NCBI GenBank assembly: GCA_902806175.1
Contig: CADCVQ010000063.1
Span: forward strand, 1 to 64,000
Reading direction: 5' to 3'
Length of the DNA: 64,000 bases
DNA from: an uncultured Solirubrobacteraceae bacterium
GTDB taxonomy: Bacteria > Actinomycetota > Thermoleophilia > Solirubrobacterales > Solirubrobacteraceae
The translations under genes and the position numbers were made by a program. Each line of letters opens with the position of its first letter. Position 1 is the first letter of the stretch. Under the pieces are notes generated by a model that was not told where the DNA came from, did no database searches, and worked only from the letters and a program-made list of their open reading frames with translations. Below, piece by piece: positions 19,306 through 27,635 of this stretch.

Positions 19306-19879
19306 CGACGTACCATCGCAGCCCTGACCGGCCGGGGCAATGCGAGCAAGCCGCGCCATCGGCGCCCAGCACGGGGCGGCCTGGCGTCAGCGCGGCTGCG
19401 GGGTCCACGAGGTGCTGGCGATCACGCCGCGCCGGACGCTTTGAGTGCGGCTCTGCTGGAACGGACCCGCGACGGCCGCGTCGAGCCGGGCCGCGGGCTC
19501 GTTCGGCTCTTGCAGCGCACCGGTTAAGACGGAAGCCCCTCATCTTCCAGGGAATCCACTTCCAGTTCTCAAACGAGGACGGGCGCCGCGCCGGCCGCGC
19601 GATCGGAACGCGATCGTCAACACCAAGCTGCAACGCGTCGGCGGTGCCTCCCCCGCCAAACGCCTGCCCATGACCGAATAACCGCCGCGCCTGAACACGA
19701 CAGTCCGCCTTCTGCCAACGGGGGCGGGGCGCATCGCGTTGGGGATACGCATCGCGGGAACCGGCAAGGCGCTGCAACCCACGCCGCCGCCGCCTCAAGC
19801 GCGCCTCTAGGCGCGCACGCTGCTGCGAACCACACTCACCGGCGGCACACAAGCATTTGTTCGCTCGCCGCGTCCGTTG

Positions 19880-19994
19880 AAGGTTCGGTGGTGGGACGGC
19901 GCGGATCCGCTCCTCGCGCACACGCGCGAGTTGTTGTGTCGGTAGAGGACCGGAGTTGCGGACGTCGACCGTGAGCTAGAACAAGACTGCCGTC
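19880..19994. repeat. Dispersed intergenic repeat, copy A
   Basis: Left part GGTTCGGTGGTGGGAC and GCGGATCCGCTCCTCGCGCA, then the core TGTCGGTAGAGGACCGG at about 19937-19953, TTGCGGAC and a tail GTGAGCTAGAACAAGACT. The core folds as a short hairpin with an AGAGG-type loop. Compare copies B (31790), C (37020) and D (41022). Confidence 0.75.
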
Positions 19995-20017
19995 TTCATG
20001 TCCGTTGTGGCAGTCTC

Positions 20018-20057
20018 GGCGCACGGCGCACGGCGCACGGCGCACGGCGCGGCGCAC
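20018..20057. repeat. Short tandem repeat of GGCGCAC
   Basis: Four perfect GGCGCAC units in a row, a shortened GGCGC unit, then one more GGCGCAC. The array lies just after repeat copy A and 120 bp before the membrane protein gene. It is probably a slippage product. Confidence 0.8.
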
Positions 20058-20177
20058 GGCGGGCTTCGCCTCGCGCGAAGCGGGCCGCGACGCCCCCGGC
20101 GGCCGCTATCGGCGCGGTGCGGAGCGGCTTTATCAGCCTGACGTCGTTGTCGCTACGAGCACCGTATCGGGTACTTC

Positions 20178-20717
20178 TTGAACGTGCCCCTCGAAGCGAC
20201 GCTCTTGCTTGTAGTTCCCTTCGCTGTGGTCGGCGGCGCGCTTCTGATCGTCTGCGTCGAGCGGTTGGGATGGATTAGGCGCCACGAGTCGCGACTGACG
20301 CGGCTGCTGCGGCGAACCGGATTGATCGTGTCCTGTCTGGTCACAGCGGAGATGGCGACACTGTGGGCCTACTGGGCCGGAGACGTCAATGAGGCTCCGT
20401 TCGCGATGTGGGGCGCGCTTCTGGCAGCGAGCGCTCTTGTACTCGTCGCGCTGAAGCCGAGTCCCTTGCGAGCCGCCATCGGCGTAGTGCTTGCTCTCAT
20501 TCCCCCGGCGTTTTTCTGGCTGATGCTCACGATCGCGTCCGAATGTCACCGCGCTGGGTGCAGCTGGGCTCAGAAGCTTTCGGGTGTCCCCGTAGCCGTC
20601 CTGGTCGTTCTCGCGGCCGTCTTATCGCTGCTCGAGCTCGGCCGCGTTACACGCCAGCTGCTCGCTCAAGATCGACGCGACGGTCAGCGGCCAAATCGAC
20701 GAACGGCCGCGCACTGA
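20178..20717 (+). CDS. Integral membrane protein of unknown family
   Basis: 179 residues with about five hydrophobic helices: ATLLLVVPFAVVGGALLIVC, RTGLIVSCLVTAEMATLWAY, MWGALLAASALVLVAL, RAAIGVVLALIPPAFFWLML and GVPVAVLVVLAAVLSLLE. Basic residues flank the helices and the C-terminus is polar and Arg-rich. It is not recognised as a member of a known family. The in-frame ATG at 20178 lacks a strong ribosome site, so the start is uncertain. Confidence 0.6.
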   Translation: MNVPLEATLLLVVPFAVVGGALLIVCVERLGWIRRHESRLTRLLRRTGLIVSCLVTAEMATLWAYWAGDVNEAPFAMWGALLAASALVLVALKPSPLRAAIGVVLALIPPAFFWLMLTIASECHRAGCSWAQKLSGVPVAVLVVLAAVLSLLELGRVTRQLLAQDRRDGQRPNRRTAAH

Positions 20718-21160
20718 TTCTCGGTGTTCACTCCGTCATGCAACAGCCGCTGCCCTAACAGGCGTCGTTCCAGATCGGCAAGTCGTCGGCGTGGCCTCTG
20801 GAGGCTGAGCACGTCTCCTCGATCTTGGGGACGATTGCTTGATCCACCGGATGCTCAATCGACGCTGGCAGCGGCCGCCGAAGGATCCCGCTGAGGGACC
20901 CGGTTGCGGACGCGGCTAAGGCTTAGTATCTAGTCGCGGCTTGTTGCGAGAGAGCGTGAAATAAGGGAGGTTGTCCTGGTGGAGGCGTCGTGCGGATCTC
21001 GCTAGAGGTAGGGGCTGGCTCCGCCCGACCAGTGGCCGGCTCTCCGCTAACCAGGGGATGGATCCCGCCTTCCGCGGCGGGCCGGGGCTGGCAGGGGCGC
21101 CCGAGGCTCCGCGCGCCCACAACGGCCGTCGCCCACAGAACACACGATCGGAGGTTTGCA
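20718..21160. other. Intergenic region with a hairpin repeat
   Basis: About 440 bp. It contains the hairpin element TCCCGCTGAGGGACCCGG followed by TTGCGGACGCGG at about 20885-20913. It also carries the leader of the PD40 protein gene, ending in a GGAGG site at 21150-21154. Confidence 0.5.
20884..20926. repeat. Hairpin repeat (GTCCC-loop-GGGAC type)
   Basis: ATCCCGCTGAGGGACC is a 4-5 bp stem with a GCTGA loop, followed by CGGTTGCGGAC. It resembles members at 27688, 40375, 42318, 44830 and, more loosely, 18398, 29417 and 43138. Confidence 0.55.
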
Positions 21161-22204
21161 GTGAAAACCGTCTTCCAGCGCCGGCGCTCGCCAACGCTCC
21201 TCCTCACCGTCGGGCTGCTCGCCACGCTCGCTCTGACGAGTCCGGCCGAGGCCGCCTTCCCCGGCGAGAACGGCAAGATCGCGTTCGAAAGCAACCGCAG
21301 CGGCAATTTCGAGATCTACACGGTGAACCCTGACGGCTCGGGTCTCACCAGGCTGACGAACCATCCGGCCATCGACGGCGACGCGACCTTCTCGCCGGAC
21401 GGGCAGCGGATCGCGTTCATAAGCACCCGCGACGGCAACCCCGAGGTCTATCTGATGGCGGCCGACGGCTCGGGGCAGACCCGCCTGACGAACAGCCCGG
21501 GCTTCGAAGGCCATGTCACCTTCTCGCCCGACGGCCAGCGGATCGCCTTTACAAGTGACCGCGACGGCAACTACGAGATCTACGTGATGGCGATCGAGGG
21601 CTCGGGGCAGACCCGCCTGACGAACAACACCGCCCCGGACGTCCAGGCCACGTTCGCGCCCGACGGGCGGATCGTCTTCCGAAGCGACCGGGGCGGCAAC
21701 GCCGACATCTACGTGATGGCGCCCGACGGCTCGGGGCAGACCCGCCTGACGAACAACCCTCTCCCGGACGTCCAGCCGACCGTCTCGCCGGACGGGCAGC
21801 GGATAGCCTTCATAAGTCTCCGTGACCGCAACCCCGAGATCTACGTGATGGCGGCCGACGGCTCGGAGCAGACCCGCCTAACTCACAGTCCGGCCTTCGA
21901 AGGCGCTCCGGCTTTCTCGCCCGACGGCCAGCAGATCGCCTTCCATAGCAACCGCGATGGCGCCTCCGAGGTCTACGTGATGGCGGCTGACGGCTCGGGC
22001 CTCAGAAACCTGACGAATAACCCGGCCACCGACTCGGACCCCGACTGGCAACCCCTGCCTCGCCCGCTGGCTGCTTCCCCGCCGAGCAAAGGGGCGTGCA
22101 AGAACGGGGGCTGGGAGGAACTCGGATTCCGTAACCAGGGCCAGTGCGTCAAGGCGGCAAACGAGGCCGCTGCTCGGCGCGGCCGCGGTCGCGGGGGTGG
22201 TTGA
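21161..22204 (+). CDS. Exported PD40/TolB-like beta-propeller protein
   Basis: The GTG at 21161, with GGAGG seven bases upstream, gives KTVFQRRRSPTLLLTVGLLA as a signal peptide ending at SPAEAA. The open frame runs further upstream but is unsupported there. The mature protein starts FPGENGKIAFESNRSGNFEI, followed by about seven PD40 repeats of the form FSPDGQRIAFxSxRDGNxEIYVMAADGSGQTRLTN. The end is GACKNGGWEELGFRNQGQCV, a short Cys-containing tail often seen on actinobacterial exported proteins. It probably binds a ligand or envelope component outside the membrane; the ligand is unknown. Confidence 0.85.
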   Translation: MKTVFQRRRSPTLLLTVGLLATLALTSPAEAAFPGENGKIAFESNRSGNFEIYTVNPDGSGLTRLTNHPAIDGDATFSPDGQRIAFISTRDGNPEVYLMAADGSGQTRLTNSPGFEGHVTFSPDGQRIAFTSDRDGNYEIYVMAIEGSGQTRLTNNTAPDVQATFAPDGRIVFRSDRGGNADIYVMAPDGSGQTRLTNNPLPDVQPTVSPDGQRIAFISLRDRNPEIYVMAADGSEQTRLTHSPAFEGAPAFSPDGQQIAFHSNRDGASEVYVMAADGSGLRNLTNNPATDSDPDWQPLPRPLAASPPSKGACKNGGWEELGFRNQGQCVKAANEAAARRGRGRGGG

Positions 22205-22560
22205 AATATAGCGTCCGACTAAACGTCCCGCTGCCCCTTCGGGTATGCCTCGAGCTCGCGCGCTACGGGGTGTAGGCGGAAAGAGCAGTTCGACCCGCTT
22301 CTTGCTCGTCTTCCGCCTTCATGCGGCTCTACAGGCTTTTGGGCCGAGCGCGTTTACGGCGTGCGTCGCGCTGGCTGGCAGCGCGAGCCTTTGGCCGGTG
22401 GGGTAGGCGATCAGCTGTCGGGGGCCTGGCGTGCAGTCCGATGTGGTGCCGATGCGCCAGCTGAATGAGCGGGGGTTCAGGACGCTGACTCTCGCTGAAA
22501 TACCGAGGAGCTCGTTCAGCGAGACGGCGAGCTGGACCACTCGTCCGCGCACACCGCTGG
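22205..22560. other. Gene-free stretch
   Basis: About 355 bp between two converging genes. It holds a CGTCCCGCTGCCCCTTCGGG segment near 22225 but no supported gene. A short frame with LNERGFRTLTLAEIPRSS is not supported by context. Confidence 0.35.
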
Positions 22561-22989
22561 TCATCTCGCCGCTGACTGGCTCAGATTCGATAGCTCCGAA
22601 GCCGCGAAGTTTGCGACGTTCTCGTTGGTCCCGTAGGCAAGGCGCGCCAGAGGGCTGTCCGGGTCCAGTCGGGGTCTTGCCGTCGCGAGGTTGAGCCCGA
22701 TGACGCGCTCGCCCGAAGGATCGGCGTCGGCGAACATGGCTGACACGCACAGCATGCCGTTGCCGGTCTTCAGCGATACCCGCCGCAGGTCGAACGCTTG
22801 GGGGTTGGCCGCAACCGCTCGGCGCTTTTCGGCGCTCGCGTCGGAAGGGTTCAGGCCGTCGCGGGCGGGGTCGGCCACCGTCATCGTGCGCGTCGACCCA
22901 CAGCGTTGCATCAGCGAGCTAGTGCTCTCGCGCGAGTCGCCTGGGCCGCATCCGGCGAGAAACAGAGCCACGGCTATTGGCGACGCCAC
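22561..22989 (-). CDS. Lipoprotein of unknown function
   Basis: 142 residues. MASPIAVALFLAGCGPGDS is a short type II signal peptide with lipobox LAGC, so Cys14 should be lipidated. A region with Cys30 and a second conserved-looking Cys (GMLCVSAMFADADPSG) could form one disulfide. The rest is not recognised. It is divergent from the large LuxR-type regulator, whose start lies 46 bp away, so the two may share a promoter region. Confidence 0.65.
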   Translation of the reverse strand: MASPIAVALFLAGCGPGDSRESTSSLMQRCGSTRTMTVADPARDGLNPSDASAEKRRAVAANPQAFDLRRVSLKTGNGMLCVSAMFADADPSGERVIGLNLATARPRLDPDSPLARLAYGTNENVANFAASELSNLSQSAAR

Positions 22990-23035
22990 GGCTGCGGTGG
23001 TGCGCGCCGCTGGCCGGATCTAGACTCGCGCTCGT

Positions 23036-25873
23036 ATGCAGGTGGGGAGAGTGAGAGTGGATCGTGGCCACCCGTCGGGCGCTCTGCTCGAGCGCGATGC
23101 GGAACTCGGCGAACTCACGTCGACGTTCGGGCGCGCGGCAGACGGCTTTGGTGCGGTGGTCCACATCACGGGGCCCGCGGGGATCGGCAAGAGCGCGTTG
23201 CTAGACGCGGCCGGCGAGGCCGCCGTAGACCAAGGGCTTGTCACGCTGCGCGCGAGGGCGGGGGAGCTCGAGCGCCAGTGCTCCTTCGCCGTGGTGAGCC
23301 AGCTCTTTGAGCCGCCACTTCGGCTGCTTTGGCCGGAGCGTGACGCGCTGCTGGCGGGCGCGGCCGGGCCTGCCGCCGGCCTGCTTGGCCTGGAGGGTGC
23401 CGCGGTCGGATCTGAGGAGCCCGCGGCGCTTGAGCATGCGTTGTTCTCGCTTGCCGCGGACCTGGCCGCGCGCACGCCGCTGGCGCTGATCGTCGACGAT
23501 GCTCATTGGTGTGACATCGCATCGCTGCGCGCACTCATTCACCTTGCCTTGCGCATCGAGCACGTGCCGATCGCGCTGGTCATCGCGTTGCGTCCGAGTG
23601 AGCCAGGTGCTGCTCAGCAGCTGCTTGATCGGCTGGCCGGCGCGCGCGGCGCGACTTGTCGGTCGCTGTCCGCTTTGAGTCAGCCGGCAACAGCGCAGCT
23701 GGTGCGAGAGCACCTCACGCAGGTCAGCGACGAGTTCTGCGATGCCATGTTCGCGGCGACTGCCGGCAACCCGTTCTACCTACGCGAACTGACGGCGGCG
23801 GTCCGCGCGGCGAAGATGCAGCCCACGCCCGAGAACGCCGGCCGGCTGCGCTCGATCAGCTCAGACGCCGTAAAGCGAAGCGTCGTCCTGCGTCTGGAGG
23901 CGCTGTCGGCTGAGGCCGCCGAGCTGGCACGTTGGCTGTCGGTGCTGGAGGAGCATGTCACGCTCGCGCAGGTCGCGGCTCTCGCGCGACTGAAGCCGGA
24001 CGAGGCGCTGTTCGCGGTCGATGCTTTGACAAACATCCAGATCCTCAGGACCGACCGTCGGCTGTCGTTCGTGCACGCGATCGTTCGCAGCGCGATCTAT
24101 GAATCAATGCCGACCGCCGACCGCTCCCGCCGACACGCGGCGGCCGCCGGCCTGCTCGAGCAGCACGGCGAGTCGCCGCAGGCGGTGGCGGCGCATCTGC
24201 TGCGCACCGCCCCCAGCGGCAACCCCCTAACGGTTGTGCGGCTGCGACGTGCGGCCGAGTCCGCCGGGTTCGTAGCGGCGTCCGATGCGGCGTGCGCGTA
24301 CCTCGAGCGTGCGCTCGCCGAACCCCCGAGGGCGAAGGAGCGCGCTGAGCTGCTGTTCATGCTCGGCGGCTCCGAAACCGTCGCCGGCCGCTTCGAGGCG
24401 ATCGAGCATCTGCGTGCGGCGCTGGCTGCCGCCACGAGCCCGGCCCTGCGCATGCGGATCGCCCGGCCGCTGGCCGGGCTGCTGTTTCTCCGCTACCACG
24501 CCCCCGAGGCGGTGGCGACGACCGAGCGCGTGATCGCCGAGCTGCGGCCGGCGCATCCCGAACTCGCACGCGAGCTCGAGGTTCACTCCCTCCTTGCTCT
24601 GTGGGTCGACGTGGAGGGCCACGATCGGCGCCTTGAGCGGCTCGCCGAGTTCGAGCCGCCGCTGGCTGACAGCAGCGAGATCGATCGCCGCCTGCTGGCG
24701 CGCAAGGCCTGGGCGACCCTGATGAGCGGCGAGTCGGCAGAGCGCGTCCGCGAGCTAGCGCGGGCTGCGCTGGGCAGCGGCGGGCTGATGGACGAGGATC
24801 CCTACGCACCGGGTTTCGAGATGGCGACCGGGGCGCTCGCCGCGGCCGGCGCCATCAGCGAGGCGCGCGCCCACCTGCACAAGAACATCGCCGAGTGCCG
24901 CCGCCGCGGCTGGATCCGAAGGCTGGCGTTGCTGAGCTGGGTAGACGCCTCCGTGAGCTACCGAGGCGGCGAGCTCGCCCACGCCGAGGAGAGCGTTCGC
25001 CAAGCGCTCGAGCTGCTGGACCCGGCCGAGGCGCTGTGGGCACCCGCACACGATGCGCTCGTGGACGTGCTCATCGAGCGCGGAGATCTGGAGGAGGCGT
25101 GGACGAGGCTGGCCGAGCACGGCTACGACAAGCAACTGCCGACGGGCGGCTTCACTCATCGCCTTGCGCTGGTGCGGGGACGCCTTCGCCTTGCAAGCAA
25201 CGACGTGCACGGCGCTCTGGAGGATCTGCTCGGCTACGGGCACGTCATGCAGCGGCTCGCCTTCACAGGTCCCGCCGCCGGCCCCTGGCGCTCGTTGGCG
25301 GCGGTCGCCCACGCCCAACTCGGCGATGTACGGCAGGCCCGGGCACTCGCCGACGAAGAACTCGACGTGGCGCGCCGCTTCGGTGAGCCGGGCGCCCTCG
25401 GTGTCGCCCTGCGCGGAGCGGGCATCGTGCGCGGCGGCGAGCCCGGAATCGCGCTGCTAGGCGAGGCGGTGGCGGCGCTCGCGTCGAGCGAGGCGCGCCT
25501 CGAGCACGCCCGCGCGCTGACCGATCTCGGCGCAGCGCTGCGACGCTCGGGCGCCCGCGAGCCCGCCCGCGGCTTCCTTCGCGAAGCGCTTGAGGCCGCC
25601 GAGCGACTGGGCGCCGCGGCGCTCGCCCACCGCGCCCACGAGGAACTGCTGGCCAGCGGCGCGCGCCCAAGACGAACCGCGCTGCGTGGCAGCGCCGCGC
25701 TGACGCCGAGCCAGCGGCGCGTCTGCGAACGCGCTGCGCAGGGGCTCACCAACCGCGAGATCGCCCAGACACTGTTCATCACCGTGTCGACCGTCGAGAA
25801 CCACCTGCGCGCCAGCTACCGCAAGCTCGGCATCGCCAGCAAGGACCAGCTCGCCGCAGCACTCACCGAGTAG
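23036..25873 (+). CDS. Large ATP-binding LuxR-family transcriptional regulator (STAND/MalT-like)
   Basis: 945 residues. A Walker A loop, GPAGIGKS at residues 46-53, lies in an AAA_16-type NTPase domain. Walker B (LALIVDDAHWCD) is near residues 149-160. A TPR-like helical middle of about 500 residues follows. The LuxR/GerE helix-turn-helix closes the protein: LTPSQRRVCERAAQGLTNRE, then IAQTLFITVSTVENHLRA. These regulators use NTP binding to couple a signal to DNA binding. The gene faces away from the lipoprotein gene, and two secreted-protein genes with matching promoters follow it. Regulating them is an inference from position. Confidence 0.9.
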   Translation: MQVGRVRVDRGHPSGALLERDAELGELTSTFGRAADGFGAVVHITGPAGIGKSALLDAAGEAAVDQGLVTLRARAGELERQCSFAVVSQLFEPPLRLLWPERDALLAGAAGPAAGLLGLEGAAVGSEEPAALEHALFSLAADLAARTPLALIVDDAHWCDIASLRALIHLALRIEHVPIALVIALRPSEPGAAQQLLDRLAGARGATCRSLSALSQPATAQLVREHLTQVSDEFCDAMFAATAGNPFYLRELTAAVRAAKMQPTPENAGRLRSISSDAVKRSVVLRLEALSAEAAELARWLSVLEEHVTLAQVAALARLKPDEALFAVDALTNIQILRTDRRLSFVHAIVRSAIYESMPTADRSRRHAAAAGLLEQHGESPQAVAAHLLRTAPSGNPLTVVRLRRAAESAGFVAASDAACAYLERALAEPPRAKERAELLFMLGGSETVAGRFEAIEHLRAALAAATSPALRMRIARPLAGLLFLRYHAPEAVATTERVIAELRPAHPELARELEVHSLLALWVDVEGHDRRLERLAEFEPPLADSSEIDRRLLARKAWATLMSGESAERVRELARAALGSGGLMDEDPYAPGFEMATGALAAAGAISEARAHLHKNIAECRRRGWIRRLALLSWVDASVSYRGGELAHAEESVRQALELLDPAEALWAPAHDALVDVLIERGDLEEAWTRLAEHGYDKQLPTGGFTHRLALVRGRLRLASNDVHGALEDLLGYGHVMQRLAFTGPAAGPWRSLAAVAHAQLGDVRQARALADEELDVARRFGEPGALGVALRGAGIVRGGEPGIALLGEAVAALASSEARLEHARALTDLGAALRRSGAREPARGFLREALEAAERLGAAALAHRAHEELLASGARPRRTALRGSAALTPSQRRVCERAAQGLTNREIAQTLFITVSTVENHLRASYRKLGIASKDQLAAALTE

Positions 25874-26084
25874 CCAGTGGCCGCACCAGCCGCGGTGGCT
25901 TGTCAGCGCTGCTCAGCCGGTACGTCGTCTTGGGCGCCGGGCTTCGGCTGCGCAGGCTGGTCGTCGGGTGTCGCAGCGTCTTGGTCGTGGTCAGGGTGTT
26001 CGAGGAACGCGCTCCACCACGGCGGAGGAGGTGTTGGGATGTCGTCCATCGCCAGATCGTCGCGCGGCGAGCCGCGGCTTACCA

Positions 26085-26100
26085 CCGGGTGGGCACCCCT
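26085..26100 (-). promoter_or_regulatory. Upstream inverted operator-like site (site 1)
   Basis: CCGGGTGGGCACCCCT; its reverse complement matches site 3 (26907-26922) at 15 of 16 bases. It lies about 35 bp upstream of site 2 and points the opposite way. Two sites in front of this promoter would suit cooperative binding by a dimeric regulator. Confidence 0.55.
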
Positions 26101-26119
26101 CACTTTCGCTCGGCAAAAC

Positions 26120-26170
26120 TTAGGGGTGGCCACCCCGATGTAAGAGCCCGCTGGGGAGCCTAGGCTCGCG
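26120..26170 (+). promoter_or_regulatory. Promoter with palindromic operator (site 2) for the first secreted gene
   Basis: GGGGTGGCCACCCC (26123-26136) is a perfect 14-bp palindrome. It directly abuts a GATGTAA -35-like box (26137-26143). A 17-bp spacer leads to TAGGCT (26161-26166), followed by CGCG. The start codon is 66 bp after the -10 start. The layout matches site 3 base for base in spacing, which suggests a shared activator or repressor. Confidence 0.6.
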
Positions 26171-26226
26171 CGCGTCAAGTTCCCAGCAGGGGCCTCCCGA
26201 AAGCGGCCCCGACCAAAGGAGACACG

Positions 26227-26694
26227 ATGTTCAGGCCCTATGGACTGGCCGCGGCCTGCGCCACGATCGTGCTCGCGGCACCTTCGGCGGCGCTGGCAGC
26301 GGCGGGTGACTCGGTCACCGGAGGCGGCATCAGCGCGGTGGACACACGGTTCGGATTCAATGCTCACAGCAACGCGAACGGCGGCGAGCCGGGCGGATAC
26401 GCGGTGTTCAAGACCGTCAACGGCACAAGCGCGGCTCGTAAAGGCGAGGTCACGTGCCTGCGGGTGTCTGGCAACATGGCGGTGATCGGAATCCAGGACT
26501 ACACAACGGACGGCACGCTCGTGTACCGGCAGTTCTTCATCCGCGACAACGGCGATCCCGTCGGCGGCGTAGCGGTCGACGAACTGCGCGAGATCGGATC
26601 GGGCTCGGCGACGCCGTTGCCCTGTGCCGATCCCGCGGAGCAAGGCAGCGGGCTCATCCTGCAGCAGGGCAACATCGTCATTCGCGACGCGTAG
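26227..26694 (+). CDS. Small secreted protein, first of the co-promoted pair
   Basis: 155 residues with a Sec signal peptide (GLAAACATIVLAAPSAALAAA). The mature part begins GDSVTGGGISAVDTRFGFNA, then HSNANGGEPGGYAVFKT, GEVTCLRVSGNMAVIG and a FFIRDNGDPVGGVAVDEL strand. Two Cys could form a disulfide. This VTGGG-FGFNAHS pattern recurs in secreted actinobacterial proteins, but I know no assigned function. The ribosome site AAAGGAG is good. It is followed by a strong hairpin terminator, so it is probably its own transcript. Confidence 0.75.
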   Translation: MFRPYGLAAACATIVLAAPSAALAAAGDSVTGGGISAVDTRFGFNAHSNANGGEPGGYAVFKTVNGTSAARKGEVTCLRVSGNMAVIGIQDYTTDGTLVYRQFFIRDNGDPVGGVAVDELREIGSGSATPLPCADPAEQGSGLILQQGNIVIRDA

Positions 26695-26730
26695 CGCATC
26701 GAGCCAGCTGAGCTCTCGGTGAAACGCATC

Positions 26731-26759
26731 CAGCGGCCGCCGATCGCCGGCGGCCGCTG
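26731..26759 (+). terminator. Terminator hairpin after the first secreted gene
   Basis: A 12-bp perfect stem, CAGCGGCCGCCG with its complement, around a 5-base loop. It lies 37 bp past the stop codon and is not followed by a long U-run. Confidence 0.65.
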
Positions 26760-26904
26760 AGTCGTCAATCCCGCAGCCTGAGGACTCGCCGCCCAGCGCG
26801 CTTGGGCTCCCAAGTGGTCGCCGCACCAGGTGGGTGTCGCTGGTGGCCGACGGCGCTCGTCTTTCGGCCGATCAACTGGCTTGGAACGTCGACGAACGCG
26901 AAAC

Positions 26905-26955
26905 ATAGGGGTGCCCACCTGGATGTAATGCGCGGCACGTCACCCTAGGCTCGCG
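26905..26955 (+). promoter_or_regulatory. Promoter with palindromic operator (site 3) for the tail-tube-like gene
   Basis: AGGGGTGCCCACCTGG (26907-26922) overlaps a GATGTAA box (26922-26928). A 17-bp spacer leads to TAGGCT (26946-26951) and CGCGACCG. The operator start lies 39 bp before the -10 box in both promoters, and the start codon is 65 bp after the -10 start. The match to site 2 covers operator, -35, spacer length and -10. Confidence 0.6.
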
Positions 26956-27010
26956 ACCGTTCCCGTCGCCGTCGTCCGGCGACGACTCAGCTCCGGTCTG
27001 GAGGATCCTC

Positions 27011-27541
27011 ATGAAGAGACGCCGCACGCGCCCACTGGCGCTCCTCGTTGTCGCGATCACGCTCGCGGGTGGTGCTCTTACGGCTTCGAGTATGGGCGCG
27101 AATGACCCGGACGTCGCACTTCAGGCGACCCGCTACATGGTCAGCGTCGACGGCTACGAGGTAGGGTCGTTCAACGACCTTAGCGCGATCACCGTTGAGG
27201 TGACGCCCAATGCCAACCGGTCCGTCAGCCTCGATGGATTGATCACCGGGAAGCTCACCGCGAGCGTGAGGCCTCCCATCGTCACGCTCAAGCGGGGGAT
27301 GAGTGGTGGTACCGAGCTTTGGAATTGGTATGAGCTGGTCCAGAGAGGCGACCTGAGGAATGCTCGCAAGACCGTTTTGCTGAGCGTCCGCAACGCGACG
27401 AACGGGACGGTCGCGCAATACAGGCTCGTCAACGCGTGGCCGGTACGACTAAACGTCAGCGGCGTCAACGGCGCGACCGCCGACACGCTCTATGAGACGC
27501 TGACGCTGACCGCGGACACGATCGAGCGCGTGAGGCCCTAG
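27011..27541 (+). CDS. Exported phage tail tube (gp19-like) protein
   Basis: 176 residues. The N-terminus KRRRTRPLALLVVAITLAGG, ending near SSMGA, is a signal peptide with a twin-Arg-like start. The rest follows the T4 gp19/contractile tail tube family: ATRYMVSVDGYEVGSFNDLS, then VTLKRGMSGGTELWNWYELV at residues 91-110, AQYRLVNAWPVRL at 135-147 and a closing ETLTLTADTIERV strand. In phages and contractile injection systems this fold stacks as hexameric rings. A signal peptide is unusual for it. No sheath, baseplate or ATPase gene is nearby. GGAGG seven bases upstream supports the ATG. It shares its promoter type with the preceding secreted gene. Confidence 0.75.
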   Translation: MKRRRTRPLALLVVAITLAGGALTASSMGANDPDVALQATRYMVSVDGYEVGSFNDLSAITVEVTPNANRSVSLDGLITGKLTASVRPPIVTLKRGMSGGTELWNWYELVQRGDLRNARKTVLLSVRNATNGTVAQYRLVNAWPVRLNVSGVNGATADTLYETLTLTADTIERVRP

Positions 27542-27554
27542 CGCTGTGCGGACG

Positions 27555-27585
27555 CTCCCGGCTCGGACGCTCGCCGGGCCGGGAG
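27555..27585 (+). terminator. Probable terminator after the tail-tube-like gene
   Basis: Arms CTCCCGGC and GCCGGGAG, 8 bp each, with a GC-rich 15-base loop, just past the stop codon. No U-run follows. Confidence 0.5.
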
Positions 27586-27635
27586 ACCGCGAACGGATCA
27601 GCGCCGGCGGGCAGATCTAACTCCCGAGCCGATGC

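Larger units (their letters stand above)
19306..20177. other. Long gene-poor region with repeat A and a tandem repeat
   Basis: About 870 bp. No supported gene was found on either strand. It holds copy A of the dispersed repeat (19880-19994) and a 7-bp tandem array (20018-20057). The array is followed by a GC hairpin around GCTTCGCCTCGCGCGAAGC. Confidence 0.5.
25874..26226. other. Regulatory intergenic region before the first secreted gene
   Basis: About 350 bp. The left half has no features. The right half carries the two palindromic operator-like sites and the promoter listed separately. Confidence 0.6.

Noticed and set aside
27011-27541. A prophage carrying the tail-tube gene
   Set aside because: No other phage structural, lysis or replication gene is near, and the protein has a signal peptide.
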